64,000 bases of DNA. Origin: Siniperca chuatsi. Its lineage: Eukaryota; Chordata; Actinopteri; Centrarchiformes; Sinipercidae. Location: the NCBI RefSeq assembly GCF_020085105.1, contig NC_058053.1, positions 17,320,388 through 17,384,387 on the forward strand, written 5' to 3'. Shown piece by piece: positions 23,701-35,892 of this stretch. The first letter of the stretch is position 1. Each line of letters opens with the position of its first letter. A model generated the notes under the pieces. It saw nothing but the letters and a program-made list of their open reading frames with translations. It did not search any database and had not been told where the DNA came from. Made by a program: the position numbers and the translations under genes.

Positions 23701-25926
23701 TTGGGAAAAAGATGTTTACCATAGGTGGCGAGGCAAACCGTGGAGCTCTTCGGCCCGTCAGGATGTGTGGTGTACAGGCAGGTGTAGCAGCCCTCGTCCT
23801 GGATAGTGACAGGCTGGATGGTGAGCTGACTCTTGGACATAGAGGCACTTAGCCAGACTCTCCCCTGGTATGGTGGCTCTATCATGGGGTCGCTCTTCTT
23901 TGCAAAGGAGGCCACCTCTGTGGAGTCTCCTTGTGCAGAAGTGTGTCTCCATATGATCTGCTGCACCTTTTCAGGCAAACCATAGGAGCACGAGAGGGAA
24001 ACCTTCTTGCCGCTCACTGCTGTCTTGTTACTGTCAACGGTGACTTGAGCTGTGTGTGAAAAGAGCCCACCATGCAGTGAGAAAGGAGAAAAGATAAGAA
24101 AATAGAGGGTGAAAACAGGACAATATTCCAAAATATGAGGCACCCAGACAGAAACCAGTCACTGGAATCTGCAACAGCTGTTTCTGGTTAGAAAAATAAA
24201 CCCTCCTTCTCCCACTGCTCCACAGCTCTTTATTAACATGACTGGCTGAGGCTCAACAGGCTCATCAACTTGTGCTCAGAGGTTAGGGGTGGTTAAGGAC
24301 ATCTGTATTCACATAGTTTCTCTGTAAATCCCCACAGTTCTCAAAGTTATCAAAATAAAATCCAATATTACCACTAATACAATAGATTCAGCTAATTCAA
24401 AAGGAGCTAAACAGTTTGTTTCTATCAATTTTTACTGGACCGATTCTGGATATCTGAGCTCTCTTGTTGTTTTTGCTTTACCACTGCATTTCTAGCTCTC
24501 TCACAGACCATGTCATTACAATACATGGCTTTCTCCCTTAGCTCCTTACTATTGGTCACTTGAGATCAAAGAACCAAAACTTATTCTACTGATACTCATT
24601 TTAAGCTCTCTAAGGCCTCTAAAGGCACCAACTAAATTCTAAATAACATCTAAATAGATGTGTTCTTACTTGTGTTTAATGCATAAAAAATCCAATTGCT
24701 GTAGAGTAGATATTAATATACTATATGTTTTTAAATGCATTTTTAGGCATTTTGTGCCTATGTTAGAGTCAGCAGTAGAAGGATGACAGGAAATGAGGTG
24801 TGAGAGTGATGGGGAATGACATGTAGAAAAGGTCTCAAACCAGTGACATTGTTCATGGTCAGCGCCTTAAACCCCTATGCCACCAGGGCTCCTCTAATAT
24901 ACCTTACCTAATTATTAGAGTGTGTAGTTATAATAGTAATCAAACACATTAAATGATTTTTCAAGTGTGTCAAAAGGTTTTTGTCCCACACTGGTTTTTA
25001 AGCATCTAGTGTATCTTTTTTAACCTGTTTTTTAAATGCTATAATGTCTTACAGTATGCGTTTGTTGATTAATTACATTTACCAGCTGTGTAATACATTA
25101 ATTAGTACATTAGTAATTTCATGATCTAGCAATTATTTGTCCACATTTAATAATGCTTATGATAAAAAGAGAAGCAGTTCATTTCCTCAGTAGTCATTCA
25201 TTTGTGCTTACAAAAAAGAGGTCACCCTCTCACATCATTATCTGTTAAAACTGTATATCTGTACATCACACTGCATGAAGCTGAACTACACCCACCAGAG
25301 CGATCCTATGGACTCTCTGGGTTAGAATTACATAGTTTTGTCTAAACTGTAACAAATTAGTGTTCTTGTATTTGCAGAAACTGCATCCTTGTTCATAAAA
25401 TCAAAGCTGCTGGCCTTACTCACAGGTAACAGTGAGGCAAGTCTGTCCCTGCTTTGAACCGGAAGGATGCATGTCAAAGATGCAGGTGTAGCAGCCTTCA
25501 TCACGGAAGCCCACCCTGCGGATGGTAATAGCTGAGGTGTCTTTCGGGGAGGAGGCGAGCTCCACATGCTGCTGTCCACTCACGCTGTCTCTGAGACCGG
25601 GCTGGTAGCTCAGCAGGGTCTGGTTCTGGACATCCAGCCAATGCACCTGCCTGAGAGACTCACCTCGTTCCCTCGAAACAATGCAAGTCAGAGTGAAGGG
25701 CTTCTCCACTGGAGCTTCCAGACGCTCCGGTGCTGTTACCTTCCCTGAAACATCCACCAATATAAAAAAAACATTATGATTTGGTGTGACATGAGTTCTC
25801 AATTTTGGTTTTTCCATCCCTTTGTTTTAGCATGGCATACTCACCCTGCAGTTTCCCCACCATCAGTATGAGTAAACACACCTGCAGACCTTTCCTACAT
25901 GAGGCCTGGATCATCATCTTCTTCAT
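17800..25926 (-). CDS. CD200-like (OX-2) membrane glycoprotein with V-V-C ectodomain, last exon unplaced
   Basis: Ligand of the CD200 receptor family. Minus-strand exons: 25845-25926 (signal peptide, [10 protein letters not shown] then L/V-rich), 25424-25744 (V-set 1), 23720-24049 (V-set 2), 19032-19316 (C-type), 17800-17901 (membrane). All junctions are phase 1, so each domain exon is a multiple of three. V1 has FTLTC, VHWLD and [10 protein letters not shown]2 has VSLSC, QIIWRH and DEGCYTCLY, matching the CD200 signature DEGCYMCLF. The C domain has [20 protein letters not shown], like human CSATARPAPMVFWKV, and VKCLVHH. The membrane exon is [18 protein letters not shown] followed by Cys- and Leu-rich residues. 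Canonical CD200 is V-C, so an extra V exon is present here, either constitutive or alternative. About 373 residues are accounted for. The terminal tail exon is not identified, and the donor at 17799 lies in a GT repeat. It could be a CD200 paralogue rather than the strict orthologue. Confidence 0.85.
17902..19031. other. CD200-like intron with interspersed repeat remnants
   Basis: Between about 18350 and 18860 are remnants containing motifs such as GATCTTCGTCAG and CCTGACAAAGAGCTGAAA, which are typical of teleost LINE/SINE-derived repeats. I cannot set boundaries or a family. Confidence 0.4.
19317..20290. other. CD200-like intron, left part, no feature seen
   Basis: AT-rich intron sequence. 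A plus-strand reading frame at 19653-19958 has no family resemblance that I recognise and is probably chance. Confidence 0.4.
20295..20700 (-). repeat. Interspersed repeat with AAGTAAAAGTACT-type ends
   Basis: Reverse-oriented copy of the family at 60327-60620 and 63148-63588. It has GCATTTACTCAAG.ACTGTAC at one end, ACTTTATACTCCACTACATT, TGCATGATGAGTG and stepwise ACTTTAAGTATATTTTGATG blocks. It is a common teleost non-autonomous element with no coding sequence. Confidence 0.6.
20718..21200 (+). repeat. Interspersed repeat family A, copy 1
   Basis: Shares GCAGAAACAAGCTGTGAAC, CATTTGGAGTCGTGTTTCTGGCC-type, GTAAGTCC, CTCCTGAGGGAAATATCTGA, CACCAGCTAGTCGCT and AGAGCTTTTTCA with copies at 46147-46640 and 59660-60120. 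All three are in the same orientation. No ORF. Class not determined. Confidence 0.7.
22385..22545 (-). repeat. Fragment of the modular repeat seen at 36110
   Basis: Reads GGTACAGACATTCATGGTCC and a degenerate GGTGATCCC block, the reverse complement of the modules in the pdzk1 intron (..CCATGAAT.TCTGTAC..). Confidence 0.5.
22546..23135. other. CD200-like intron, no feature seen
   Basis: AT-rich sequence without a splice-flanked exon or recognised repeat. Confidence 0.4.
23140..23360. mobile_element. Short copy of the fold-back element
   Basis: Left end AAAGGATTAGTTCGACATTT, then GCTAAGCTAAGCTAACTGGC, CCTCATATTTACCGTACAGA, and a right end of CAAGAAAGCGAAAAAGCATA with TTTCCCAAAATATTGAAT. It is an internally deleted relative of the element at 9349-10108. 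Confidence 0.65.
24736..24896. repeat. Interspersed teleost repeat ending CCACCAGGGCTCCTC
   Basis: Contains TTTTAGGCATTTTGTGCCTA, GACAGGAAATGAGGTG, GATGGGGAATGACATG, and GCCTTAAACC near CTATGCCACCAGGGC. This is the usual order in a widespread teleost repeat. It lies in the intron between the two V exons. Confidence 0.6.
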
Positions 25927-27840
25927 TGCTCATTTAACAGGGAGGAGGAAGAGTGGTTCTGAGATGTGGAAAAAGTTATCATAGTAAGCCCAACATGAAC
26001 AATTTATACAACTGGTGATCCAACAGTGATGCAGAAAGAATTTAGACTTGCTAACCTAATTTTTCTCTACTACCAGAGCCAAGTCGGCTCCTGTGGTCAC
26101 TAGATTCTGTCCAACACATTTAAACTATTCAGTGGGATGCAATGCAAAATAATTTCTTCAGGTGCTGTAACATCCAATGCACAACGATTTTCAGATTTAA
26201 AAAAAAGTTATCAGTAGGTCCCAAAGTTATCAGAGCCCTTTCAACATTTGCACAGATTTTTATGCCACATCACTGACTGATTCGATTCTAGGGTGGATTC
26301 AAGTCAACAATAAATAATAATACAATAAATAAATCTATTATAACCGATTATAGCCACTTACACACCAAAGATAAACAGCAATTACATAAAAGTCTCACAA
26401 TTCTTGATTAAATAAGATAATCTGCAGTTAATCAAGAGAAATGAATTATCTGTCATATGTTTTCTATTCCCTGTGTCATACAAATTATACACCCATGAGA
26501 CTGAGACACTCACCTCTACTTGTCCTCATGCAAAAGGTAAAAGGCAACAGTTGAAGATGTTCTACCTCTGCAACATCTTGCTCGTCCTTACGACCCAGCA
26601 GTCCTTTGTAACATCACTCCAGAACGAGCGAGAAACAATTTTTACTCATCCGAGTGTTTTCTATTCTGCGCACCACCAGCACAATGAACACCAGCTGGCG
26701 GCGGCTCAAATCCGCAGTTTACTGGAGTTCTGCGTGGAGGCAAAGTCACAGCGCAGTATTGGGCTCACAGCGCCATCTAGTGTCACTAAGTGTGAATTTC
26801 TCTGTGGGAGATTTCGGTGCAAAATTTGATTCCTATTTCTACGCTTTTAAAAGTCTCCGTGGAGTAATTGTTCTGTGGATGCGGCCTTCTTGGCCTTCCC
26901 CTGCCACGTTATTTCCAAATGTTAATTATGTTTTCCTTGTGGCTAAATGGCTTCAGGCCAAATTTAGACTCATGTTGCAGTATGTAGCGAAAGAAACCCC
27001 ACAGGAGAAAATAGTTCATTAGACTACTAAACCCTGCAACTTTCATTTTCAACTTTATTCTTATTTTCCAGAAGAAGAAATCTGTCGTAGACATGAACAT
27101 CATTATGAAATAAACAAGTATTTCAAAAATGTGTAATATGTCAAATGCATGCATTCAGAATGTTAGTAAAATGTTATCGTAGTAGCATTTGAGTAAAATT
27201 GAACAAGTAGTGCACTTCAGTATCAAAACAGTACACGTTGTGAAGTTAAATGAATTATGTTAAAGCATTAAAACACAAAAACACCTCTCAGATGAGACAA
27301 AACCTTCAAACTACAACACGCAATGAAGAAAAACACCACAACAAAATAATAATTATAATAAATAATGTTTCTCTGTAACATCAATTAGGCCTATGCATGA
27401 CCAAATAAAAAAACATCCAAATGTAATTTTCAGTAAAAACAGTCTTAGATATTATTTATGTGGGGGTTTAACACTCAAACCCAGATAGGAGTTTGATCAC
27501 ATTTGAATAACAGTGGCCTGGTAACATTAACAAATAACCCCACAAACTGTCATCAGGTGAATGGGAATTCATGATATCACCTTTTTCCATCTGAGCCCTG
27601 TCAATTTCAAAGCATTGAGAGGAGTAGGTCTACAGATCAAACAAAAAATACAAACTATAATGTGAAATAACCAAAACTGCTATTCAAAAACAGCAGTTTG
27701 CTGTTTTGTCGCCCTCTTAAGGTAAACATGAAATTACAACGACACTGCAAAAATCCTCATTGTAAATAAAGAAACCAAGTTCATGATTTACTATCAAAAA
27801 CATATTTAGAAATGTTTTAAAGTATTATGAAATCTATCAA
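25927..27840. other. Head-to-head region between CD200-like gene and gpr89
   Basis: Divergent intergenic region containing the 5' end of the minus-strand CD200-like gene. I see no further coding exon. Reading frames at 26473-27154 match nothing I know. Confidence 0.45.
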
Positions 27841-27859
27841 TCTTGTGATTTACTTTTCA

Positions 27860-28128
27860 GGTTTTTTTATCAGACGTCACAGTTTTGCGACGGAAGTGTG
27901 TTTATCGGACTCATCTTGGTGACGTACATACTTGGGCTACCGTTGTAACTTGACAGCTGAACAACAAATGCGCCTACAATGGGCTCATTAGCAACATAAC
28001 AAACATTTTAAACATTTAAAGCTGATGTTTTTTTTGTATCAGCATGAATTGAAGCTGTCCTCGACCCTGTTACACCTGTACAGTCAGTTTTTTTTTTGCG
28101 GACTAAAGGCTGTTTTACAGACATCGTC
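27860..28128 (+). promoter_or_regulatory. Probable gpr89 promoter and 5' UTR
   Basis: Just upstream of the gpr89 start are GACGTCAC (CRE-like, about 27873), CGGAAGTG (ETS-type, about 27891) and TGACGTAC (about 27918). There is no TATA box at an obvious spacing. This set is common in promoters of widely expressed vertebrate genes. The transcription start was not determined. Confidence 0.45.
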
Positions 28129-30743
28129 ATGTCGTTTCTGGTGGACTCAGTCATCATGTTCACCTCACAGGTAACGTTAAGCTAATGACGAGGTGGTAAA
28201 GTCAACAAGTTGCACCGCGTATTTCTTTCACTCAAAAAATATCCAGCGCATGTTGTAAGCTAACGTTTCATTTAATTATTTACTTAGCTCTGTGACTATC
28301 TTGAACTGCAGCGTTCTTGTTCGTCCTGTAGAGGTTTTAATGTCTTCTATCTTAGTTGAACGGGCTGAAAACGTCTTGAAAACAGTCAACATGGTACCGT
28401 TTTTACAGTTGATTACACCCATTTCTCAATACTGAGGTCACTATTTCGAAACTCTTTACACAGTCAGCACAACAGCACTCTATGTGGAGTAAACTGTGAA
28501 TAACTTTATTCACTGGACACAAAATGTATTCATTGACCACAAATAAATTCATGTTTCATTGTTTATTTACTCAAACTCAACCACCATCAATACTGTGAAT
28601 ATTTCCCACATGTTTACATACAATTTTAGACATTATTACATTAAGTTTATAACTTAACATAACTCTAAATTAAATTAGACAGCAGTTTTCTATTATATTT
28701 TTCTCTTTCTCTTGTATATGAACAGGTTTACTAGAATAACTTAAGTTTCATTATTGTGCATTCATTATTGAACCTTGAATTCAGCCATCATTAATTTTAT
28801 TATGTAAACCTGGGCTTTTTCTACAGTGACATGTCTGTGAAAAATGTCTGTAGTAAAAAAAACAACAACCTGTAATTCTTAATTCATAGACTTGAGATTT
28901 GAGATAAGATCTAATTTGGTTTCCCACTTTACTCAAGCTTGTTAGCTTTATTGAAACTCAGACAGAAAAAGTGTAGTTTTTCTACTTAGCATTTCCTAAT
29001 TGAAAATACGATGATGTAATCTTCCCCTTGTCACCTTCCTCCAAATAATTCCCATTTAATCCAACACAGGTGCTGTTCTTTGGATTTGGCTGGTTATTCT
29101 TTATGCGGCGGCTGTTTAAAGATTACGAGGTACAGTGTTATCACAAGCATTTATTTACAAATAACCATTAGAATGGATGTGTTGAGTACTGGCCCAGGCA
29201 CGATGATGATTCCAGTGAGAAAAACACATGAGTGCATTTCGACCTGGTCATCACCGATAGAGCTGTAGGCCTACATCAATCACAGGAAGTCCACTGTGCT
29301 AACAGTCTTGACTGTTTTTGTGTTTGTTGATGTAGGTGCGGCAGTATGTTGTCCAGGTGGTTTTCTCTGTCACGTTTGCTTTTTCGTGTACAATGTTTGA
29401 GCTCATCATCTTTGAGATTCTGGGTGCCTTAAGTACTAGGTAAGTAAATTTTCTGTGGAATATAACTGTGTTTTATTGCTGCTTATTGCGGATGAAGAAT
29501 TTTAACCCTCATGTCTTTGCCACAGTTCTAGGTATTTCCACTGGAAGCTGAATTTGTATGTGATACTGCTGGTTCTAATCTTTGTGGTGCCTTTCTACAT
29601 TGGTTACTTTGTTGTCAGCAACATACGACTCTGTAAGTGTAGCTGATTAGCTGAGTATTGAAAATAAAATACTGTAACTAAAAATAAATAATGCTGTGTG
29701 ACAGATGTTATTTCACACATTATGTAACAGAAAGCTGCTTTGTGTCTGTGTAGTGCAGAGACAGAGGCTTCTGTTTGCTTGTATGGTGTGGTTTACCTTC
29801 ATGTATTTCTTCTGGAAATTGGGAGACCCATTCCCCATCCTGAGTCCAAAACATGGTGAGTGTGCGTCCTTCTCCTCGTTGGGCACCTTTATGACTAGTA
29901 TATAACTGTGGATACCTTTTTTTTCTCATAATATGAGTGTTGAAAGGCAAGTGAAACAATGGTGTTGCTGTTTTCAGTCTGTTGTTGTCTTTTGTTTAGG
30001 CATCCTGTCCATTGAGCAGCTAATCAGTCGTGTTGGTGTGATCGGAGTCACGCTCATGGCTCTGTTGTCCGGGTTTGGTGCGGTCAACTGTCCCTACACG
30101 TACATGTCCTATTTCCTCAGGTAAGATTGTATCACACAGCCTGTTAATCTGAGTCTGTTTATGCCTCAGACATTACCATCCTGAATTGCATCCATGTTTG
30201 CATGACACATGCCGCCATTGCTTTGATGCCTCCTGCTTTGTTGTTTTCACAGAAATGTAACAGACAGTGACATCCTTGCTCTGGAGAGGCGGCTGCTCCA
30301 GACTATGGACATGATTGTCAGCAAGAAGAAACGGTGAGTTAAAAAAAAAAAAAAACAACTTTTTTATAAAATGAATAAAACTAATTATTATGCCACTACA
30401 ATTTGTTCTGTGTGTAGAATTGCCATGACACGGAGGCAGATGTACCAGCGTGGGGAAGACCAGAACAAACAGACAGGATTCTGGGGCATGATCAAGAGTG
30501 TTACCTCCACACAAACAGGCAGCGAAAGTATCCTTTATACTTATGTTGAATATGATTGCGATAAGATTTTTAGCTGTTACCAGATAACTATGTACTAATT
30601 GTCTACAGTATTTGTATGTCAGCCTTGACTTCCCTCCAGACCTGTCTCTGATCCAGCAGGAGGTTGATGCTCTAGAGGAGCTGAGTCGACAACTCTTTCT
30701 TGAGACTGTGGACCTGCAAGCCACCAAGGTAACACACGTTCAT

Positions 30744-30810
<67 letters not shown>

Positions 30811-33800
30811 AGCACACTATGTTCCACTTAACTAACGAGAGACACAAAGTGAATTAAAAACAAAAATACGTAAGGAAATGCAGGCTATAGTCTTGAATGA
30901 AGTTATTCAAATGGATGGATGTACAGTATGTGTAAATACACAACTAGGAAGTTCACCATATCAATTTCAATGGTGGATGATATGTCAATGTTGTGTTCAC
31001 AACTTGTTTCTGTTGACCCCAAGTAGCCAAAAAATATTAGTCACAGGTTTAATTGTACTTTAATTGTTGTATGTATCTTGACTTGCACAGGTGATAGTTC
31101 TGACTATTTTATGACTCCTGTGAAGGCTTAGTTGAAGTGTAATCTGTGGTGCAGTTTCTTTGACTACCAAGAACCGTCTGTCCCTCCTGAGAGTCAGTCA
31201 ACAAAGGCCCATCTCCCAAAACAAATTCTCGCTTGCTGAATGTTATCAGTTTGGAGCTTTATCACCTGTTAATGTGGGTACAGGTGCGGATGCTTGTTTG
31301 TGTTTCCTTTCAGTGACTATGCACTGAAATTTGTCCCTCCCCCACCCCTCAATTGATTATTACAGTGGGTAGTGTGGTCAGTGCTGCTGAGGGAGGCCTG
31401 AGCCAGTCAAAGATTACAGAGCTAGTCAAAAGCGTATGTCCTAAGGGGGAAAGTAAAGGGGACATAACTGACAATTTCTGCAGATCCTTACCTTCTGCCT
31501 TTAGATACACCTATTCATAAAGTTGTTATGGCTAAGGTGTCAGCAAAGAATTTAATATTATCACACCCATAACATACAAAGCCATAGCAGAGGCCAATAT
31601 TTACTGGCCTTTTAGCTCTGGTTTGTCTCCTGGATCATATCAATAATACTGATTAACTGTTTCAACCACACCAGACCTGCCTAAACATAGCGATCTCTAA
31701 CCCAATAACTAAACACAGCATTTTCCATGCATATGCCTAAACTTAAACATCTGTAATATGATACTTATCAGTCTCTATATAACATGTATAGAATTTCCCT
31801 TGCTGTAATTTGAACCAGGCTTATTGCCACTACATGTTATCACATGCAGTATTACATCAAAGGACCTAATAAAAGAAAGTCAATAAATAAAGTGTTTATA
31901 AATGTTTGACAGCATGCCGTCAGGTCTGCTCCACTATGGTCTGCTCTTGGATAATCACATGGTTGATTCAGATCAGATAGAAAAAGTAATTTGCAGCTAC
32001 CCATATCATTTATATCCATGGTTTTCACTCAAATTAGTGCCTGATTACATTGTTTAAACTGAAACCAGGAGTCTCTGAAACCTGTGGCCTATACAACGAA
32101 GCAGGATTTGGGGTTAGCGAGGTAAGTTGAGGTTTAACCCTGGGTTTTCAGTCCTACAATGGTGGTTCACTTCTTACCGGGGTAGATCACCATGGTAACA
32201 TGCCGAACACCTGCTCCGGAGCAGGTCATGTTGGAGATAACAGATCATCAATGAGTATAAAAGCAATGCCAATATAGGCTACTGACTAATCTTTTCTCTT
32301 GGAAAATAGCATCACCATTCAAAGAAGATCATGTGGAGATCAGTGCGTGGAACAAAAAAAGAATTAAAAAATAAAAGCTTGGTGCATGGATTGTGAGAGA
32401 GTCTCTTAGGAGGGCAAGAGTCTAGAGACAGACAAAACCCTTGTGCTTTTGTAAACCGATATCCTACAACAGAGACTGATTGAAGCACTAAAGAGCACTA
32501 AAGCCTGATACTTGTTTAAAGAAAGTCACTTAACACTTTGATTTATATTTTTATATTTATCTTTTATTTGCTCCCAAGTCTGTTTCACACTGCTGCAGCT
32601 CAAAGAGTAAGATTGGCAAAATTGTCATAAACACGCCATAAGAATAGGTACATCTAAGCAACACATTAATTTAATGGAATACACAAATCTTCCTACATTT
32701 CTATATTTTTTTCTTACAATCTTTAAGTTTATTTTAATTCTTAACTATTGAGTTACATTATACTTTATTCTTGACATTGCACTTAAGTCTTGCACTGCTC
32801 TACCTTAAGCTTTAATTCAGCCATTGTCTTTACATTTTATCCTTGGTGTTTTATTTATAGTTTTTAATCATTTATTGTGTTTAAGTTTTATTCCACTTTT
32901 ATTCCCTATGCCTGGCTGTTTATTCACTGTGTGTTTTATTGTTGTGTCTTATGTGTAAAGCACTTTGTAATGCTGGTTTTGATATGTGCTATACAAATAA
33001 ACTTTATTATTATTATAAATGTAATTATAGTCAGATCTCATGCCTTAATGATGCGGCAGTGATATTATAAGCCTATTAATTAATTTATGCATTCACACAG
33101 TCCGGCGATTTATTTTATTTCTTATTTTTGCCAGCTGTCCTTCCTGCATTTGGTAGCTGCAGCTGTGTTGCTTTCAGCCTGGATTATGTCTTTACTTCAT
33201 TTGTAAAATATGCCACTCTGCTGCCAGTAGACTTGTCCATGTTTGCGATTGGTCATATGCTGCAGACACCACCCCTTTTATGTGAGCGCACTCATGGCTG
33301 GATTGGGAAAACCTGGGTTGACTTACCGAGTTGATAACTAGTGTTGTGTGACCACTCATCCTGATCGCAGTTGTTAGGGTTAGTGAAGCCAGATAACGAA
33401 AAGAGACCAGGGGTATGTTGAACTTGCTTCGTAGTATTGGCCCCTGGACTAGAGAACCACTAGGCTATGCCACTGACTGCCATTACAGACACACATCTAA
33501 TTCTTTACCACCGCATTTCATTCTCTTTAGGAGCGAATTGAGTACTCAAAGACATTCCAGGGGAAATACTTCAACTTCCTCGGCTACTTCTTTTCCATCT
33601 ATTGCGTTTGGAAAATCTTCATGGTGAGAACATTCACAATTGTATTCTGGCATTGTGTCTTTCCCTCACACTCACACATAGATACTGTGAGTGCTATGGC
33701 CTAGTTACATAATCACATTTTTTTTTTTTTTAAGATGTTTTAAGATGTTTTTTTAAGATTGTTTAAGATGTAGTTTTAAAAAAAGTACTTTGATTTATTT

Positions 33801-34820
33801 TTAAAATCCCTCTTCTGTCTATCATAGGCCACTATAAACATTGTGTTTGATCGAGTTGGAAAGACGGATCCAGTGACGAGGGGCATTGAAATTACAGTTA
33901 ACTACTTGGGCATCCAGTTTGATGTAAGACATACACACACACACACACCTGCAGAAATAGTCACGTGTCATACTGCATGACCTCCTGTAAAGATAATTAC
34001 CAGCTCATTATAATCTATCTCCCTGCTTTCTCTGCAGTGAACCTGGTAATGATCGCTTTCAATCTTTTCTCACGTAGACAGTTTATTTGATTGAGTTCTC
34101 GTAGTTCACACTCATAGAGCATGGCATTACGTTGAAATTTAAATCAGTAAATGATAAATGCAGATTGAAAGTTGTTATCCTCTGTCCCTACTCTAATTTC
34201 ATTTTTAATTTCTTTGCTCTTCATATTATTTTGTTCTCTTATTCCCTGTCTCAGGTAAAGTTTTGGTCTCAACACATCTCTTTCATCTTGGTGGGAATAA
34301 TAATCGTGACATCCATTCGTGGCTTACTCATCACCCTCACTAAGGTAAAAAATGATACATGTTGAAATGGCTACAGATCTTGAGGTTAATTAATCTGTTT
34401 TTGGAATGGTACGTCTATTTATCCAAAGATTTAATACTTCGTTTTTAGTTCTTCTATGCAATATCAAGCAGCAAGTCCTCCAATGTCATTGTGCTCGTCC
34501 TCGCTCAGATCATGGTGAGTGTGTTGATTTATAGTTGTCTTGTAACACAGAGCACAGCCTACAAACAACAGATAAACCAAAACGTTTTCTCTCTGTGTGT
34601 CTCACTCCACCAGGGGATGTATTTTGTATCATCCGTATTGCTGATGCGTATGAGCATGCCGCTGGAGTATCGCTCCATTGTGACAGAGGTTCTGGGAGAG
34701 CTGCAGTTCAACTTCTACCACCGCTGGTTTGATGTCATCTTCCTGGTCAGCGCCCTGTCCAGCATCCTCTTCCTTTATCTCGCCCACAAGCAGGCACCAG
34801 AGAAACACATGACCCTCTGA
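28129..34820 (+). CDS. gpr89: Golgi pH regulator (GPR89)
   Basis: Multi-pass membrane protein of the Golgi and ER that acts as an anion conductance supporting luminal acidification. Fourteen coding exons: 28129-28170, 29070-29129, 29336-29439, 29526-29632, 29754-29855, 30000-30120, 30253-30333, 30418-30527, 30640-30728, 33531-33623, 33828-33923, 34255-34344, 34449-34514, 34614-34820. They sum to 1368 nt, 455 residues plus stop, exactly the human length. It starts [14 protein letters not shown]. Conserved segments include [100 protein letters not shown] and [20 protein letters not shown]. All introns are GT-AG. Its 3' end faces pdzk1, its neighbour also in human (1q21.1). Identity is essentially certain; which vertebrate copy name applies is not. 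Confidence 0.97.
28171..29069. other. gpr89 intron 1, no feature seen
   Basis: AT-rich intron without recognised repeats or alternative exons. Confidence 0.5.
30750..30807. repeat. (CA)n microsatellite in gpr89 intron 9
   Basis: About 58 bp of CA starting 22 bp after the exon 9 donor. Confidence 0.97.
30808..32085. other. gpr89 intron 9, left part
   Basis: No exon or repeat recognised between the CA microsatellite and the transposon copy that begins at 32086. Confidence 0.45.
32086..33442. mobile_element. Non-autonomous DNA transposon in gpr89 intron 9 (PIF/Harbinger-like ends)
   Basis: The left end is GGCCTATACAACGAAGCAGG. The reverse complement of the right end is GGCCAATACTACGAAGCAAG, matching at 17 of 20 positions. 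The element is about 1.36 kb and has no transposase ORF. It carries another repeat inside (32950-33025). I did not see a clear target-site duplication, so the superfamily is a guess from the end sequence. Confidence 0.55.
32950..33025 (+). repeat. LINE/SINE-type 3' tail
   Basis: AAGCACTTTGTAATGCTGG followed by GTGCTATACAAATAAACTTT and an ATT repeat, the usual 3' terminus of teleost L2/CR1-like retroposons. Nested in the transposon copy of intron 9. Confidence 0.6.
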
Positions 34821-35892
34821 TTCTCTACATCTCTTCTCACATGGACGTGACTCCTGACCCCTGGGGTGACTTTAAATCTGGAATTTAGGGATATCCAGAA
34901 AATTGCGTTGTTTTTTTTTTTTTTATATAGGACATAATTATCTGGACTGCCTGTTCCTGAATCAGGAATGGCTGATTGTTAGATGCAAGTGATGGGGAAG
35001 CACATGAGGAAACAGCTTTGAAGTGGATTCTCTTGAATTTAAGTATTTACAGAACAAACATTACTATTAGGAATTTAATTTTACCTGCAAATGCAAACAC
35101 TTTGTTCTCTGTGCTCTTCAACTTTTATTATGTTGGCCAAAATTATTCTTTTGTCTGAACACACTGGAGCTGTACTGTTCACGGCACATCCATGCTTCCC
35201 TCCTACACTGAGGTGTAAATGGACTATATGATGGAAAGATCAAGATGTCACTCATGATCTCCATCCTGAAGCAGCTGTTATTTTTAACAAAATATGTCAT
35301 GTAAGTCACGTAATTAGGAACAAAAACAAATACCCATAAAGTAAGCTTAATTCAGATAGTATGTGTTCATTTATTTGTGTTCATGGATATTTTCATTCAT
35401 TTACTTTTATTTAGAAATAGGTACAATAAAGTTATTTTTTTAAGAAAATTAAATAAAGGCAGCAGTCTTTGCATAGAGAAAAAATACATTAAAGGCCACA
35501 GTATTTACTGGCAGTATTAATAGTGTTAGCTTAAGTTCTGTAGGCTGTAGTTATCTTGGTAACATTGGTAATCTCAGGTTTGGTAAAGACATTACTCAGA
35601 TCATTGCACAGGCTAATCTACGAGTAGATCTACTGTTTGCATCAAAGGAAGACAAAAGTATTCAGGAACAGTTTTGTTCTCAGCCCTTTCATAAATGCAA
35701 CTATTCTGCTATGATTGAGATATTGGATTTCAAAAGTCTTTACTGTCCTTGTTCTGTTTTTTCCTTCAACTCTTGTCTCCCCTGATATTAATTGGATGTG
35801 TGAAGCCCTTAGAGCTGATTGTTTAAAAACATGATGGATCAACATTTGATTGACAAAGGCCAAATCAGGAAACGGGTCCTTTCAGTGGCTTC
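34821..35892. other. Convergent 3' region of gpr89 and pdzk1
   Basis: Holds both 3' UTRs. AATAAA signals on the plus strand near 35425 and 35452 fit gpr89 polyadenylation. There is a T-run at 34910-34924. No other gene seen. Confidence 0.5.
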
